A stretch of 64,000 bases of DNA from JARYLZ01 sp964388275 (GCA_964388275.1 CAYLZD010000025.1:1-64000); one strand, 5' to 3'; shown: positions 43,805-53,442, counted from the stretch's first letter. The notes: generated by a model from the sequence alone, not told the origin. Made by a program: numbers and translations.

Positions 43805-46800
43805 ATGTTCAACCCACTCCCGGATCCGATCTCATATCCAGAACTCGAGCGCGAAATTCTGGAAGTCTGGAAGCGCGAAAGCGTCTTCGAAAAAAGCATA
43901 GAACTCCGCGACCAGGCTCGCAGTTTTACTTTCTACGAAGGACCACCGACGGCCAACGGGCGGCCCGGTATCCACCACGTAATCTCGCGAACGATCAAAG
44001 ACCTTATATGTCGCTATAAGACGATGACCGGCCATCGCGTTCTCCGCAAAGCGGGATGGGATACGCATGGTTTGCCTGTGGAACTCGCGCTCGAGAAGGA
44101 ATTGGGATTTTCCCAGAAATCCGACATTGAAACTTACGGCGTGTCGGCGTTCAATGAGAAGGCCAGGGACCTCGTCACGCATCACATCGAGATGACAGAG
44201 GGATGGCGCACACTCACGCAAAGGATGGGGTATTGGATAGATCTCGATTCGCCATACATCACATGCACTAACGATTACATTGAATCCGTGTGGTGGGCCT
44301 TGTCCGAGTACTTCAGGAAGGGGCTTCTCTACAAGGGCTTCAAAATTGTGCCGCAGTGCCCTCATTGTGAAACACCGCTTTCTTCACACGAACTCGCGCT
44401 CGGATACAAGGATGTCCAGGACATGAATGTGTATGTGAAATTTCCCTTGCGCAGCGGTGAAGGGAGTTTCCTGGTATGGACAACCACGCCCTGGACACTG
44501 ATCGCGAACGTGGCGCTGGCAGTGCATCCAGACGTCGAATACGTGCGCGCTGCCGTGAAGGATCACGGTATACTGATTCTCGCCCGGGAGAGATTGAGCG
44601 TGATCACGGGCGACTACGAGGTGCTCGAAGCCGTGAAAGGCGCGGATCTCCTCGGTATGGAATACGAGCCGCTGTTCTCATACATGCCGTTGGACAGGAA
44701 AGCGCATTACGTGATCGGAGGAGACTTTGTAACAACGGAAGACGGATCCGGCATAGTGCATATCGCGCCCGCTTTCGGGGTCGACGATTACGAGATGCTG
44801 ATCCGGTACGATCTGCCGTTTCTGCTGCCGGTCACTCCAGGAGGGCGTTTTGTGCCGGAGGTAACAGATTTTGCCGGCCGACTCGTGAAAACAATCCATT
44901 TCGACGAAAGAACCGAGGACGGCGCGGACCCCGATATCCTTTACCACTTGAAGAAAAGCGGCAGATTGTACCGCTCGTCCAAGGACTATCTGCATTCCTA
45001 TCCTTATTGCTGGCGCTGCGACAATCCGCTCATATATTATGCCCGCGACAGCTGGTACATCCGCACGACCGCGTATGCGCATCGAATGCTGCAGCTCAAC
45101 GAAGAGATTGGCTGGCATCCGCCCGAAGTCGGGTCCGGACGTTTCGGAAACTGGCTCGAGGAAAACAAGGATTGGGCGCTTTCACGCGACCGGTACTGGG
45201 GAACGCCTCTTCCGATCTGGGTGTCCGAAGACGGCGGCGACGCATTCTGCGTGGGTTCCATAAACGAATTGATGCAGGGATTCATCGAGCAGGACGGCAT
45301 CCGGCGCCGGCCTGCGCGTGAGGAAATAGATCTGCATAAACCTTTCGTGGATACGGTTCTGTTCGAGAAGGACGGCAAAATCTATCGCCGCACCCCGGAA
45401 CTTATCGATGTGTGGTTCGATTCCGGCGCGATGCCCTTCGCTCAATTCCACTATCCGTTCGAGAACAAGGAAATTTTTGAAGCGCGTTTTCCAGCCGACT
45501 TCATCTGCGAAGGCATCGACCAGACTCGTGGTTGGTTCTATACTCTGCATTCAATCGCCACGGCCCTGTTCGACAAGCCTGCCTTCAAGAACGTCATAGT
45601 CAACGAACTGATTCTCGACAAGGACGGGCAGAAGATGTCCAAACGCCTCGGCAATGCCGTGGACCCGTTCACTGTGCTGGACGCCTGCGGCGCCGATGCC
45701 ACGCGCTGGTACCTCACCACGGTGAATCCTCCCTGGAGGCAGAAAAAATTCAACGTGGCGGACATCGAGGACGTTCAGAAGAATTTTTTCCGGGCTCTGG
45801 TGAACACTTACCAGTTTTTCGCGATGTACGCCAACATCGACGGATTCGTTCTGGACCAGCCCGAGCTTCCTCTGGATCGCAGGCCTGAAATCGATAGATG
45901 GATATTGACTGAACTGAACGCCCTAATATACGAGTACACGTCGGAAATGGAATCCTACGACGTAACGGCCGCGGCGCGCGCGGTGGGTCAATTCAGCGTC
46001 GACCAGCTCTCGAACTGGTATGTCAGAAGGAACAGAAGGCGCTTCTGGAAGGGCGAGATGTCGGAGGATAAACTGTCGGCGTATCAAACACTTCATGCCT
46101 GTCTCCGGGCCGTCTCGATGCTTATGGCGCCTTTTGCGCCCTTTCTCGCAGATGTCCTTTACCGTAGATTGTCCGAAGGCGATTCCCGGGCTCGCGAATC
46201 GGTGCACCTCGAGCTGCTGCCTGAAGCCGGACCGGTGGATCAGGAGTTGCTGCGCCGGATGCGCGATGCTCAGAGAGTCGTCTATCTGACGCGCGGCCTG
46301 CGCGAAAAAACGCGCATCAAGGTCCGCCAGCCGCTTTCACGCATCATTCTGGCGACCCGCGACGAATACATGCAGGAGGAAATCCGCCGCATGGAGGAGG
46401 TGATACTTGAGGAGACCAATATCAAGCGCATTGAATTCCTGTCGAGCGATTCGGAGCTGGTTATCCGTAAAGCTAAACCCGTGTTCAAGTCCTTGGGACC
46501 CAGATATGGAAAGTCGGCCCAGAAAATTGCCGGGCGGATAAAGCTGCTGAACCGATCGGAAATCGAACGTCTCGAAGCTGAAGGGAAGCTTCGGATTGCG
46601 GTCGATGATGAGGAATTTGAGATAGAGCGGGAAGACGTCGAATTCCAGAATGAGGACATACAGGGGCTCACGATCGGCACGGATGCGGATCTTGTTGTCG
46701 CGCTGGATACCACGCTGACGGAGGAGCTCCTCGACGAGGGCATCGCCAGGGAATTCGTCAGCAGGATACAGAACCTCAGGAAAGAGAAAGGATTTGAAGT

Positions 46801-46999
46801 TGTCGACAGGATTGCGATCTTGTATTCGACTCCGGAGCAGCGATTGCGTGATGCTATTGAACGCACAGAGTCGTATATTCGGCGTGAGACTCTGGCGGTC
46901 AAGCTGATGCCGGCTGAAATACCGGACCAGTGTTCGGATAGCTTGCAGGTCAATGAATTCTCGTGTGATATCCATATCACGAGCGCGATTCAAGGGTGA
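43805..46999 (+). CDS. ileS: Isoleucyl-tRNA synthetase, long (Bacteroidota/IleS2-like) form
   Basis: 1064 residues from ATG 43805, chosen for the family start FNPLPDPISYPELEREILEVW; an in-frame extension upstream to 43679 overlaps the DUF2905 gene and is rejected. Class I synthetase: HIGH-equivalent GIHH in NGRPGIHHVISR, the connecting editing domain (LVWTTTPWTLIANVAL, GSGIVHIAPAFGVDDYE), KMSKR in DGQKMSKRLGNAVDP, an anticodon-binding region and a long C-terminal extension. The form resembles the eukaryotic-like group that is often insensitive to mupirocin, which is inferred and not shown. Start 2 bp after the DUF2905 stop. Confidence 0.95.
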   Translation: MFNPLPDPISYPELEREILEVWKRESVFEKSIELRDQARSFTFYEGPPTANGRPGIHHVISRTIKDLICRYKTMTGHRVLRKAGWDTHGLPVELALEKELGFSQKSDIETYGVSAFNEKARDLVTHHIEMTEGWRTLTQRMGYWIDLDSPYITCTNDYIESVWWALSEYFRKGLLYKGFKIVPQCPHCETPLSSHELALGYKDVQDMNVYVKFPLRSGEGSFLVWTTTPWTLIANVALAVHPDVEYVRAAVKDHGILILARERLSVITGDYEVLEAVKGADLLGMEYEPLFSYMPLDRKAHYVIGGDFVTTEDGSGIVHIAPAFGVDDYEMLIRYDLPFLLPVTPGGRFVPEVTDFAGRLVKTIHFDERTEDGADPDILYHLKKSGRLYRSSKDYLHSYPYCWRCDNPLIYYARDSWYIRTTAYAHRMLQLNEEIGWHPPEVGSGRFGNWLEENKDWALSRDRYWGTPLPIWVSEDGGDAFCVGSINELMQGFIEQDGIRRRPAREEIDLHKPFVDTVLFEKDGKIYRRTPELIDVWFDSGAMPFAQFHYPFENKEIFEARFPADFICEGIDQTRGWFYTLHSIATALFDKPAFKNVIVNELILDKDGQKMSKRLGNAVDPFTVLDACGADATRWYLTTVNPPWRQKKFNVADIEDVQKNFFRALVNTYQFFAMYANIDGFVLDQPELPLDRRPEIDRWILTELNALIYEYTSEMESYDVTAAARAVGQFSVDQLSNWYVRRNRRRFWKGEMSEDKLSAYQTLHACLRAVSMLMAPFAPFLADVLYRRLSEGDSRARESVHLELLPEAGPVDQELLRRMRDAQRVVYLTRGLREKTRIKVRQPLSRIILATRDEYMQEEIRRMEEVILEETNIKRIEFLSSDSELVIRKAKPVFKSLGPRYGKSAQKIAGRIKLLNRSEIERLEAEGKLRIAVDDEEFEIEREDVEFQNEDIQGLTIGTDADLVVALDTTLTEELLDEGIAREFVSRIQNLRKEKGFEVVDRIAILYSTPEQRLRDAIERTESYIRRETLAVKLMPAEIPDQCSDSLQVNEFSCDIHITSAIQG

Positions 47000-47038
47000 A
47001 ATTCTGACTATCGGATTACTTCTTTGACGTGGTGCAAC

Positions 47039-48139
47039 ATGAAAGACACAACAAAAAACAAGAAAATCAAAGCCGGAGCTTCACCGGTAAAGGCGGCTAC
47101 CGCTGTGAAAAAGAAGGCGGTCGATAAAGCGGCTCCTCCTGCCGGAAAAGTTCACGCGGCCCGCAAGTCCGACGCGGCAACAAAGAGTGTTTCTCCCGGA
47201 AAAGCCGTCTCCTCCGGAAAAACCGCCTCCGTGAAAAAGGCCGGTCAGTCGAAGAAATCCGCATCTCCAAAGAAATCCGCTTCGCCGAAGAAATCAGTGC
47301 CTGCGAAGAAACCGGCGTCGTCGAAGAAAGCATCCGCGGAGAAGAAGCCTCTTAAGGCGAAGAAATCGGCAGCGGCCGATAAATCAACAAAATCCAGGAA
47401 ACCTCTTCAGGCGAAGAAAACTGAAGACAAGCAGAAGCGGAAATCCGCGGTCAAGCCGGCGGCGAAAAAAGAGCCCGTTCGTGTCAAGAAATCTCCCGTG
47501 AAGAAATCCGAACCTCCCCGGAAATCGGCAGAATCGAAAAAGGCGAAACCGACGGAGAGAGGCAAGTCCGCCCTGAAAACCGGGCCCGTGAAACCTGCCC
47601 CGTCAGCAAGAAAATCCGTCGAAACCGATAAAAATATCGCCAGGAACCGCCGGAAATCAGAGGCCGCCAAGAAGGACATCACAACTAAAAAACCGGCTTC
47701 GCAGCCAAAGCGGCATCCCGTCCAACCCGCTGAAGGGGTTCAGGTCACGGCGAGAGCGCATCCGACCTATCCGTCCGGTGAATTGGAATACTTCAAGAGC
47801 ATAATCATCGATAAAATAAGGGATGCAAGCGAGGAATTGACGAGCATAGAAGAGCGCTTGATGGACTCGTCGACAGGTGAATTTCATGACGACGACAGCA
47901 CTTATTCTCTCCACATGGCCGATCAGGGAACCGACGCCATGGAACGCGAAAAGGCCTTTCTGTTCGCCCAGCGGGAACGCAAGTTCATCTCTCATCTGAG
48001 CGACGCCTTGCAGCGGATTAAAAGCGGCAATTACGGGGTTTGTATCACCTGCGGCAACCTCATCGAGAAGGGGAGACTGGAAGCGGTTCCACATGCCAGA
48101 ATGTGCGTTTCCTGCAAGAACCTTACAAAAAGCGAATAA
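47039..48139 (+). CDS. Histone-H1-like Lys-rich tail fused to TraR/DksA zinc-finger domain
   Basis: 366 residues from ATG 47039. Residues 1 to ~235 are extremely Lys/Ala/Ser/Pro-rich with many repeats of KKSxxPKKS and AKKS type, like the C-terminal tail of histone H1 and bacterial AlgP/HctB-like proteins. The C-terminal ~125 residues are a DksA/TraR/YteA-like module: a helical region (YFKSIIIDKIRDASEELTS), an acidic patch (DDDSTYSLHMADQGTD) and a four-Cys zinc finger (CITCGN...CVSCK). DksA-family proteins enter the RNA polymerase secondary channel. Fusion to a DNA-binding-like tail suggests a nucleoid-tethered transcription factor, but that is inference. It lies 39 bp after ileS and 23 bp before lspA. 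Confidence 0.85.
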   Translation: MKDTTKNKKIKAGASPVKAATAVKKKAVDKAAPPAGKVHAARKSDAATKSVSPGKAVSSGKTASVKKAGQSKKSASPKKSASPKKSVPAKKPASSKKASAEKKPLKAKKSAAADKSTKSRKPLQAKKTEDKQKRKSAVKPAAKKEPVRVKKSPVKKSEPPRKSAESKKAKPTERGKSALKTGPVKPAPSARKSVETDKNIARNRRKSEAAKKDITTKKPASQPKRHPVQPAEGVQVTARAHPTYPSGELEYFKSIIIDKIRDASEELTSIEERLMDSSTGEFHDDDSTYSLHMADQGTDAMEREKAFLFAQRERKFISHLSDALQRIKSGNYGVCITCGNLIEKGRLEAVPHARMCVSCKNLTKSE

Positions 48140-48162
48140 CGACAAACCTCGGTCTCCAAAAA

Positions 48163-48786
48163 ATGCGGATTCTCTATTTGACCTTGGCCGTGCTCGGCCT
48201 GGACCAGGCGACCAAACTGGCCGTGAAAGGTCTGGATTTGCCCGCGCTCGGAATATCCTGGCAAGGAATGAATCTGGGCGAGTCCATACCGCTCCTGGGT
48301 GATTGGCTGAAGCTCACCTTCATCGAAAATCCGAACATGGCTTTCGGTATCGATGTCGGCGGCAGAGGAGTCCTGACGGTTTTCGCTTTCGCCGCTTCAT
48401 GCCTGATAGTCTGGTATCTCTGGAAACATAGGACGGCCCCTCTGATCATGCGCCTGCCTCTGGCCCTCATACTGGCCGGAGCGCTCGGCAACCTGGTGGA
48501 CAGGACATTTTACGGTCTGATTTTCGGCTATGCACCGGTATTTCAGGGAAATGTGGTCGATTTCATGGATCTGGATCTTTTCTTCATTCACCTGGGCGGC
48601 GGCGGATTCAAGTTCTGGCCTATCTTCAACGTGGCCGATGCGTCCGTGACTATCGGCGCCGTATTGCTGATCTTTCAGCTTCGTCCGAATACGGTCCGGT
48701 CGGTCGAGAGCAGGGAAACCGGCGGCGAGGATGACGCGCCCGGCCGTCCCAACGCATCCGCAGCTGCCGAGAACTCCGCTCCCTGA
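48163..48786 (+). CDS. lspA: Lipoprotein signal peptidase (signal peptidase II)
   Basis: 207 residues from ATG 48163, the point where the conserved LTLAVLGLDQATKLA begins; the upstream open frame overlaps the zinc-finger gene and is rejected. Four transmembrane helices, the FIENPNMAFG motif, and the two catalytic-Asp boxes GNLVDRTFYG and FNVADASVTIG. The enzyme cleaves prolipoproteins before the lipidated Cys in the inner membrane and is the target of globomycin. Its C-terminal ~35-residue tail (ESRETGGEDDAPGRP) is hydrophilic and longer than usual. Sits in the ileS-dksA-lspA-rluD run. Confidence 0.94.
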   Translation: MRILYLTLAVLGLDQATKLAVKGLDLPALGISWQGMNLGESIPLLGDWLKLTFIENPNMAFGIDVGGRGVLTVFAFAASCLIVWYLWKHRTAPLIMRLPLALILAGALGNLVDRTFYGLIFGYAPVFQGNVVDFMDLDLFFIHLGGGGFKFWPIFNVADASVTIGAVLLIFQLRPNTVRSVESRETGGEDDAPGRPNASAAAENSAP

Positions 48787-48800
48787 ATCTCCGGAGGGCC

Positions 48801-49946
48801 TTGGGGCATCTGGACGATAATATCGCGACGGCCGGCGAAAACAGCCAGTATTCCGCATCCACGCCGTCATACGGTCCGGATACCGGCGATTTGCTCTCCG
48901 AGTCTTCCGGTACCGCAAGCCACGACGAATTAGTCGCTGATGCGGAGATTCATGAATCGGATTCTCATGGGGAAACCGTCTATGTTATCAGATCCGCGCC
49001 TGCGTCGAAGAGAATCCGTCTCGATCTGTTCATCGCCAAATCGATCGAAAGCGCGAGCAGGACGAAGGTTCAGAATCTCATCGCCGAGGGCCGTGTAAGG
49101 GTGAACGAGGAGGTGGTCACCAAACCCGGACGGCCGGTAGGACGGGGCGACGTCGTGTTCTGCATATCCCCGAAACCTCCTCCTCCAGCCGTCGAAGCGG
49201 AGAACATACCGCTCGACATCCGTTACGAAGACGACGCCGTGCTCGTTGTGAACAAGCCTGCCGGCATGGTCACGCATCCGGCACACGGGAACAGGACGGG
49301 AACCCTCGTCCATGCCTTGTTATGGCACACCGCCAATCTTTCGCTCGAACGCGGAAGGGAGAGGGCGGGTATTATTCACCGGCTAGACAAGGGAACCTCC
49401 GGCCTGCTCTGTGTCGCGCGCACCGACGAAGCTCATCGCTCGCTGTCGAGGCAATTCGCCGAGAGGACCATCGATCGGGAATACATCGCCCTGGTCTGGG
49501 GCTCGATGTCGGCGCGAAAGGGATTGATCGACGCCCCGCTCGCCCGGCACCCGAGCGACCGCAAACGCATGGCCGTCGTCGAAGGCGGAAGGACGGCTTT
49601 GACCGAATACACGGTGTTGCACGATTTCGGATGCATGTCTCTTCTGCGTCTCCGCCTGCGAACCGGGCGTACGCATCAGATCCGCGTTCACCTGGCCCAT
49701 TTGCGGCATCCCGTTTTCGGCGATCCGACCTACGGGGGGAGAAGAATATTGTACGGCGCGGTGACCGGAGAGTACAAACGCTTCATCGGAGAATTGCTGG
49801 AACTCCTGCCGCGGCAGGGGTTGCACGCCCGCACGCTCGGATTCGAGCATCCCGTCACAGGCGAACGCGTCCTTGTCGAGGCGGAACCCCCTCAGGACAT
49901 GCAACAGGCGATGGAACGCGCGGAAGCCTGGTTCAGCGGCCGCTGA
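48801..49946 (+). CDS. rluD: RluD-family 23S rRNA pseudouridine synthase
   Basis: About 381 residues. The first ~60 are a non-conserved acidic/Ser-rich leader, followed by an S4 RNA-binding domain (RLDLFIAKSIESASRTKVQNLI) and the pseudouridine synthase domain: VNKPAGMVTHPA, IIHRLDKGTSGLL with the catalytic Asp, then LRTGRTHQIRVHLAH. RluD modifies U1911/1915/1917 of helix 69 in E. coli; the specificity here is by homology. The start is uncertain: TTG 48801 lies only 3 bases behind a strong GGAGG, while CTG 48810 or a later codon would give better spacing. The 3' end overlaps the opposing speB-like gene by 14 bases. Confidence 0.9.
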   Translation: MGHLDDNIATAGENSQYSASTPSYGPDTGDLLSESSGTASHDELVADAEIHESDSHGETVYVIRSAPASKRIRLDLFIAKSIESASRTKVQNLIAEGRVRVNEEVVTKPGRPVGRGDVVFCISPKPPPPAVEAENIPLDIRYEDDAVLVVNKPAGMVTHPAHGNRTGTLVHALLWHTANLSLERGRERAGIIHRLDKGTSGLLCVARTDEAHRSLSRQFAERTIDREYIALVWGSMSARKGLIDAPLARHPSDRKRMAVVEGGRTALTEYTVLHDFGCMSLLRLRLRTGRTHQIRVHLAHLRHPVFGDPTYGGRRILYGAVTGEYKRFIGELLELLPRQGLHARTLGFEHPVTGERVLVEAEPPQDMQQAMERAEAWFSGR

Positions 49947-50835
49947 ACGCCGCATTCAAAATTTTATAGACGAGCTTCGCCGCGAGATAAGTCGGAGCAG
50001 GCAGCCATTTCATCGGCGCGAGTTCCACGAGATCGAACCCGACGATTCGTCTCTCGGCCGCTATGGCTTCAATGAGCGCGATGGTTTCATCCCACAGGCA
50101 GCCGCCCGGTTCCGGCGTCCCGGTGGCGGGCATGATGGATGGATCGAGGAAATCCACATCGAAAGTGATGTACACTTCCTGCGGCAGAGCGTCGATCACG
50201 GCCTGTTGACGGTTTTTCATGTCCCGGAACTCGTGCGCATAGAAGGTTCGTATGCGCCGTGCTTCAATCATCCGGCTCTCCTCTATGCATTGCGCGCGTA
50301 TGCCCACCTGTACCAACCGCTCGGGATTCAGGAATTCGCAGATGCGGGCCATAACCGAGGCATGGCTCCACGGAGTCCCACTGTAACTGTCCCTCAGGTC
50401 CGAATGCGCGTCGAATTGCAGAACTCCCAATCCGGGATACTTGGCGAGGTGAGCACGCGCCGGTGCTGTCGAAACCGTGTGTTCTCCTCCCAGTGTGACT
50501 GCATATTTGCCGTCCTCCAGAATCCGAGCGACCTGTCGGTGGATCAGCTCCAGCGCCTGTTCCGCGTCGAGACCGTCGAAGGAGAGCGGACTCAGCGCGC
50601 AGATCCCGTGATCGTGGCACAGCTCGCGCCCGAATTCCTCGTCCCAGAACTCGACGTAGTGCGATGCGGCGAGAATGCCCGCCGGCCCTTCGGCGGCACC
50701 GCCGCCGTAAGAAACCGTTCTCTCGTAAGGAGCGGAGACGATCACGATCGAAGATCCTTTGTAAGAGGAGCGGGCTCTCTCCAGGCCGAGGAAATTGCGC
50801 GACGGGGGAAGCGCTTTCGGTATCCTGTCCGGCAT
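49933..50835 (-). CDS. speB: Agmatinase/arginase-family ureohydrolase
   Basis: 300 residues with the ureohydrolase metal motifs: GGEHTVS, QFDAHSDLRDSYSGTPWSH, TFDVDFLDPS and GFDLVELAP, which hold the two-manganese site. The order and the SGTPWSHA segment fit agmatinase (agmatine to putrescine and urea) better than arginase, but formiminoglutamase- or guanidinobutyrase-like activity is possible. A start at 50835 is natural. It is convergent with rluD, overlapping by 14 bases, so no terminator fits between them. No speA (arginine decarboxylase) is seen in the window. Confidence 0.9.
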   Translation of the reverse strand: MPDRIPKALPPSRNFLGLERARSSYKGSSIVIVSAPYERTVSYGGGAAEGPAGILAASHYVEFWDEEFGRELCHDHGICALSPLSFDGLDAEQALELIHRQVARILEDGKYAVTLGGEHTVSTAPARAHLAKYPGLGVLQFDAHSDLRDSYSGTPWSHASVMARICEFLNPERLVQVGIRAQCIEESRMIEARRIRTFYAHEFRDMKNRQQAVIDALPQEVYITFDVDFLDPSIMPATGTPEPGGCLWDETIALIEAIAAERRIVGFDLVELAPMKWLPAPTYLAAKLVYKILNAAFSGR

Positions 50836-50886
50836 CTGCGTCGTTTTATTCAGTGATCCCGCTGCGTCACGGCTCGAGGAAGACCG

Positions 50887-52590
50887 CTACCTCGCTATCA
50901 GGAACGGACGGCGGGCTGTTTCCGATCCGAAGTCGAGCGCCTGCCAGTACACGCCGCTGGGCAGCGTGCGCGCGTCAATGGATCTTTTATGACGTCCGGC
51001 AGGCAGAAAGCCATCGATGACTCTCACGACCGTCCTGCCGAATGAGTCCATGATGCTGAGCGCCGCATGACCCGCTTCCGGCAGATCGAATTCGACAGAC
51101 AGGGGGGAAGCGCCGGTGAACGGATTCGGATAGGCCGGATATAATTTGAAATCGTTCCCGTCGAGTATCTCTTCGTTCAGTATCGCGGGAGTCCGGAAGC
51201 GTATGCGCAGAGAAGCTTCACGTTCGTCCATTCTCTCTACAGTAATGAAGAGATTCGTGCGTATCGTGTCTCGGTTCCGGATGAAATCAGGCGATGGGTT
51301 GTGCCAGGTCGTGAAATTCGGCCGGTCGGGAGTAAACGCGGACTTCGGTTCGCCCCACCAGCCGTCCGCATAGTACGTCTTCCCGTCGATGGGGATTTTC
51401 TGATACTCGTTGTACCCGCCGATCGGATCGGGGTGCAGTCTGAAAGGTTTGCCCGTGACGCTGTCCAGTTCCCATTGATGCGCTCCGGCGGCGCTTATGA
51501 CCTGCAGCTGTTTCTGGCTCGAACCGGTCGGTGTGTATATCCGGTATATGAAAATGCCGTCCGCAGGCGCGGTGTCGTACTGCGACAAACGGCGGCGGTA
51601 TTCGAAGGCGTAATGCCAGTTGGGGGCCTCCGGCAAGGACAGTACGGCGGCATCGCCGGTGGTGACGTAGTCCGACAAAGTTATCGTGCTGTCGATCCCG
51701 TGCGGAATCACCCGATAATTTATGTAGCCGAGCGTGTGGCGCTCGAAACTGCTCATTGCCACTCCGCCCGCGCCGTGCGAGAGCACTCCCAATCCGCCGT
51801 ACAGGTCCGTCGGATGTCCTTCTCCGAAAAACTTGTGCATGAGTTCATGTATGGATACGTTGACGGCCCAATCCTCATCCATGACAATGCCGCTGCCCGG
51901 CGTCCTGACAACCGTGATTCCTGATGCCCGCGCGTCGTTGTATTCTCCGCTGCCGCCGTATATCCTTCGCGCGCCACCGTCCACGAACAGATATCCCTCG
52001 AAACCGAGATCCGACACTCCTGAAAATCCGAAGAACGAGGAGAATGTGACTCTTCGATAAAGCGTGATAATAAGCTCGATCTCATTGTCGGGTTCAGGCT
52101 GAACGTTGTACGCGTTGCCTACGCTGCGCCAGTTGTCGTAAGGCGCGTAATCGAGTGCGGCGTCGAGCGACTGGAGAATGTCCCGGTTCGCCTGGCCGAG
52201 TCTTTTTCCGGCGTTCAGGTAACTGTGCTCGGTTGCTTGCGTGACGATAAGGGATGGATGGACGTCCAGTTCCAGTTGCAGCCGCCCGTTCGACATGTCG
52301 CCGAAGTAATCCCGGAGGCGGGCCTTGAAACGCCCGGCCCAGGAGGGCATTTCGTTCAGCTTCCAATCCGCGTCGCCTAGGTCGTCGTTGGCCGTCTGAA
52401 TGAAGAGCACGAGTCCGCGAACACGTCCTGCGGCCGGCAGATGGCATCCTGTATGCTGTGGAATGCCTGAAATCAGCGCCGAGCCCGGAAGATCCGCGAT
52501 CTTTGATACGGACTGGGCCGTGGCGTGCCGATATGGAAATATGCTTAATGCCGCTAAGGCGAAGATTTTGCTGATGGAGCCGAATGTCAT
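50887..52590 (-). CDS. T9SS-exported HExxH zinc metalloprotease, M6-like
   Basis: 567 residues. A signal peptide (LAALSIFPYRHATA) precedes a metalloprotease domain with the zinc motif HELMH (His248, Glu249, His252) in the context HELMHKFFGEGHPTD; the HPTD region could supply the third ligand. The preceding LVLFIQTANDD and the domain layout resemble M6 immune-inhibitor-A-type peptidases. The C terminus is a clear T9SS sorting domain (AYPNPFTGASPLSVEF, LSIMDSFGRTVVRV, LPSGVYWQAL). Presumably a secreted or surface-anchored protease acting on extracellular protein. Its ATG overlaps the upstream methyltransferase stop by 4 bases (ATGA), an unusual partnership. Confidence 0.82.
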   Translation of the reverse strand: MTFGSISKIFALAALSIFPYRHATAQSVSKIADLPGSALISGIPQHTGCHLPAAGRVRGLVLFIQTANDDLGDADWKLNEMPSWAGRFKARLRDYFGDMSNGRLQLELDVHPSLIVTQATEHSYLNAGKRLGQANRDILQSLDAALDYAPYDNWRSVGNAYNVQPEPDNEIELIITLYRRVTFSSFFGFSGVSDLGFEGYLFVDGGARRIYGGSGEYNDARASGITVVRTPGSGIVMDEDWAVNVSIHELMHKFFGEGHPTDLYGGLGVLSHGAGGVAMSSFERHTLGYINYRVIPHGIDSTITLSDYVTTGDAAVLSLPEAPNWHYAFEYRRRLSQYDTAPADGIFIYRIYTPTGSSQKQLQVISAAGAHQWELDSVTGKPFRLHPDPIGGYNEYQKIPIDGKTYYADGWWGEPKSAFTPDRPNFTTWHNPSPDFIRNRDTIRTNLFITVERMDEREASLRIRFRTPAILNEEILDGNDFKLYPAYPNPFTGASPLSVEFDLPEAGHAALSIMDSFGRTVVRVIDGFLPAGRHKRSIDARTLPSGVYWQALDFGSETARRPFLIAR

Positions 52591-53348
52591 ATGTATTGCG
52601 GGCTTTGCCCTCGGTTGTCCTTTTCGTGCTTGACGCCTGAAACGACTATGGTGGCCGCTTTCGGCGCTAGCAAATTACACCCGGCATCGAGTATTCTCCA
52701 AAGTCGGAAGGGCAGGGCTCTAAGAAGCCAGGAAAGCCGTGATGCCATGAAATACTTGTTCTGAATCAGCTTATGATTCAGGTCTGAGAGTCCCGCCGTC
52801 GCCATACAGCGGTGATGACGATTCTCGTCGAAACTGTGAAGATGCGCATTGACCGGCGTCGGACGATTGCAGTGTATGCAGAGGGTTTCACGGATCTTCT
52901 CCCTGTAAGGTGTGCTGGCTATGAAGCGGCCTTTACTAACCAGAACGCCGGTGCAGGCGCTGACCACAGTCTCCGGATGAACCGTATGCTCGAGCACCTC
53001 GGAACAGACCACCCGCTCGAAAACGCCCGATCGGAACGGCAGGCGCTCCAGTGAAGAACAAACGCATAAAGCATGCGGAGCGATTTCTTTGATTTTTTTC
53101 AGATTGTGCATTCCCAGATCCAGGCACACGACGGCCGGACCGCCTTCTGGTATGCGTCTCACCAGCCAACCGTTGCCCGAACCGGCGTCCAGAATCAATC
53201 CGTTAGCGGGTATACATGCTTCCGCGAAAACCGCTTGCTGTATCCTCCGTGCTCCATCGGCGTTTACAGGGCTGAAATCCTTGAAATAATCGAAAATTTC
53301 GGCGTCGCTTCGATAATGAGAGATGTGATCGGTCGGCAGGAACATCAA
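52587..53348 (-). CDS. Class I SAM-dependent methyltransferase
   Basis: 253 residues with a Rossmann methyltransferase core: motif I LILDAGSGNGWL, acidic strand-2 end VVCLDLG, LERLPFRSGVFERVVCSEVLEH (motifs II/III) and LVSKGRFIAST. It contains CIHCNRPTPVNAHLHSFDEN, a Cys/His-rich insert also seen in some UbiE/Methyltransf_11 relatives, maybe a metal-binding or substrate loop. Substrate unknown. It is divergent from the debranching-enzyme gene (94 bp gap) and cotranscribed with the downstream T9SS metalloprotease (4-base overlap). Confidence 0.85.
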   Translation of the reverse strand: MMFLPTDHISHYRSDAEIFDYFKDFSPVNADGARRIQQAVFAEACIPANGLILDAGSGNGWLVRRIPEGGPAVVCLDLGMHNLKKIKEIAPHALCVCSSLERLPFRSGVFERVVCSEVLEHTVHPETVVSACTGVLVSKGRFIASTPYREKIRETLCIHCNRPTPVNAHLHSFDENRHHRCMATAGLSDLNHKLIQNKYFMASRLSWLLRALPFRLWRILDAGCNLLAPKAATIVVSGVKHEKDNRGQSPQYI

Positions 53349-53442
53349 GCAAAATAGCTGGAAGCCGCCGGTCCGGCAAGTATCAATGAATGTGTCGGAT
53401 TACGTATTTTATCCGCATGTGTGATCCCTCAGAGAACCGCTG

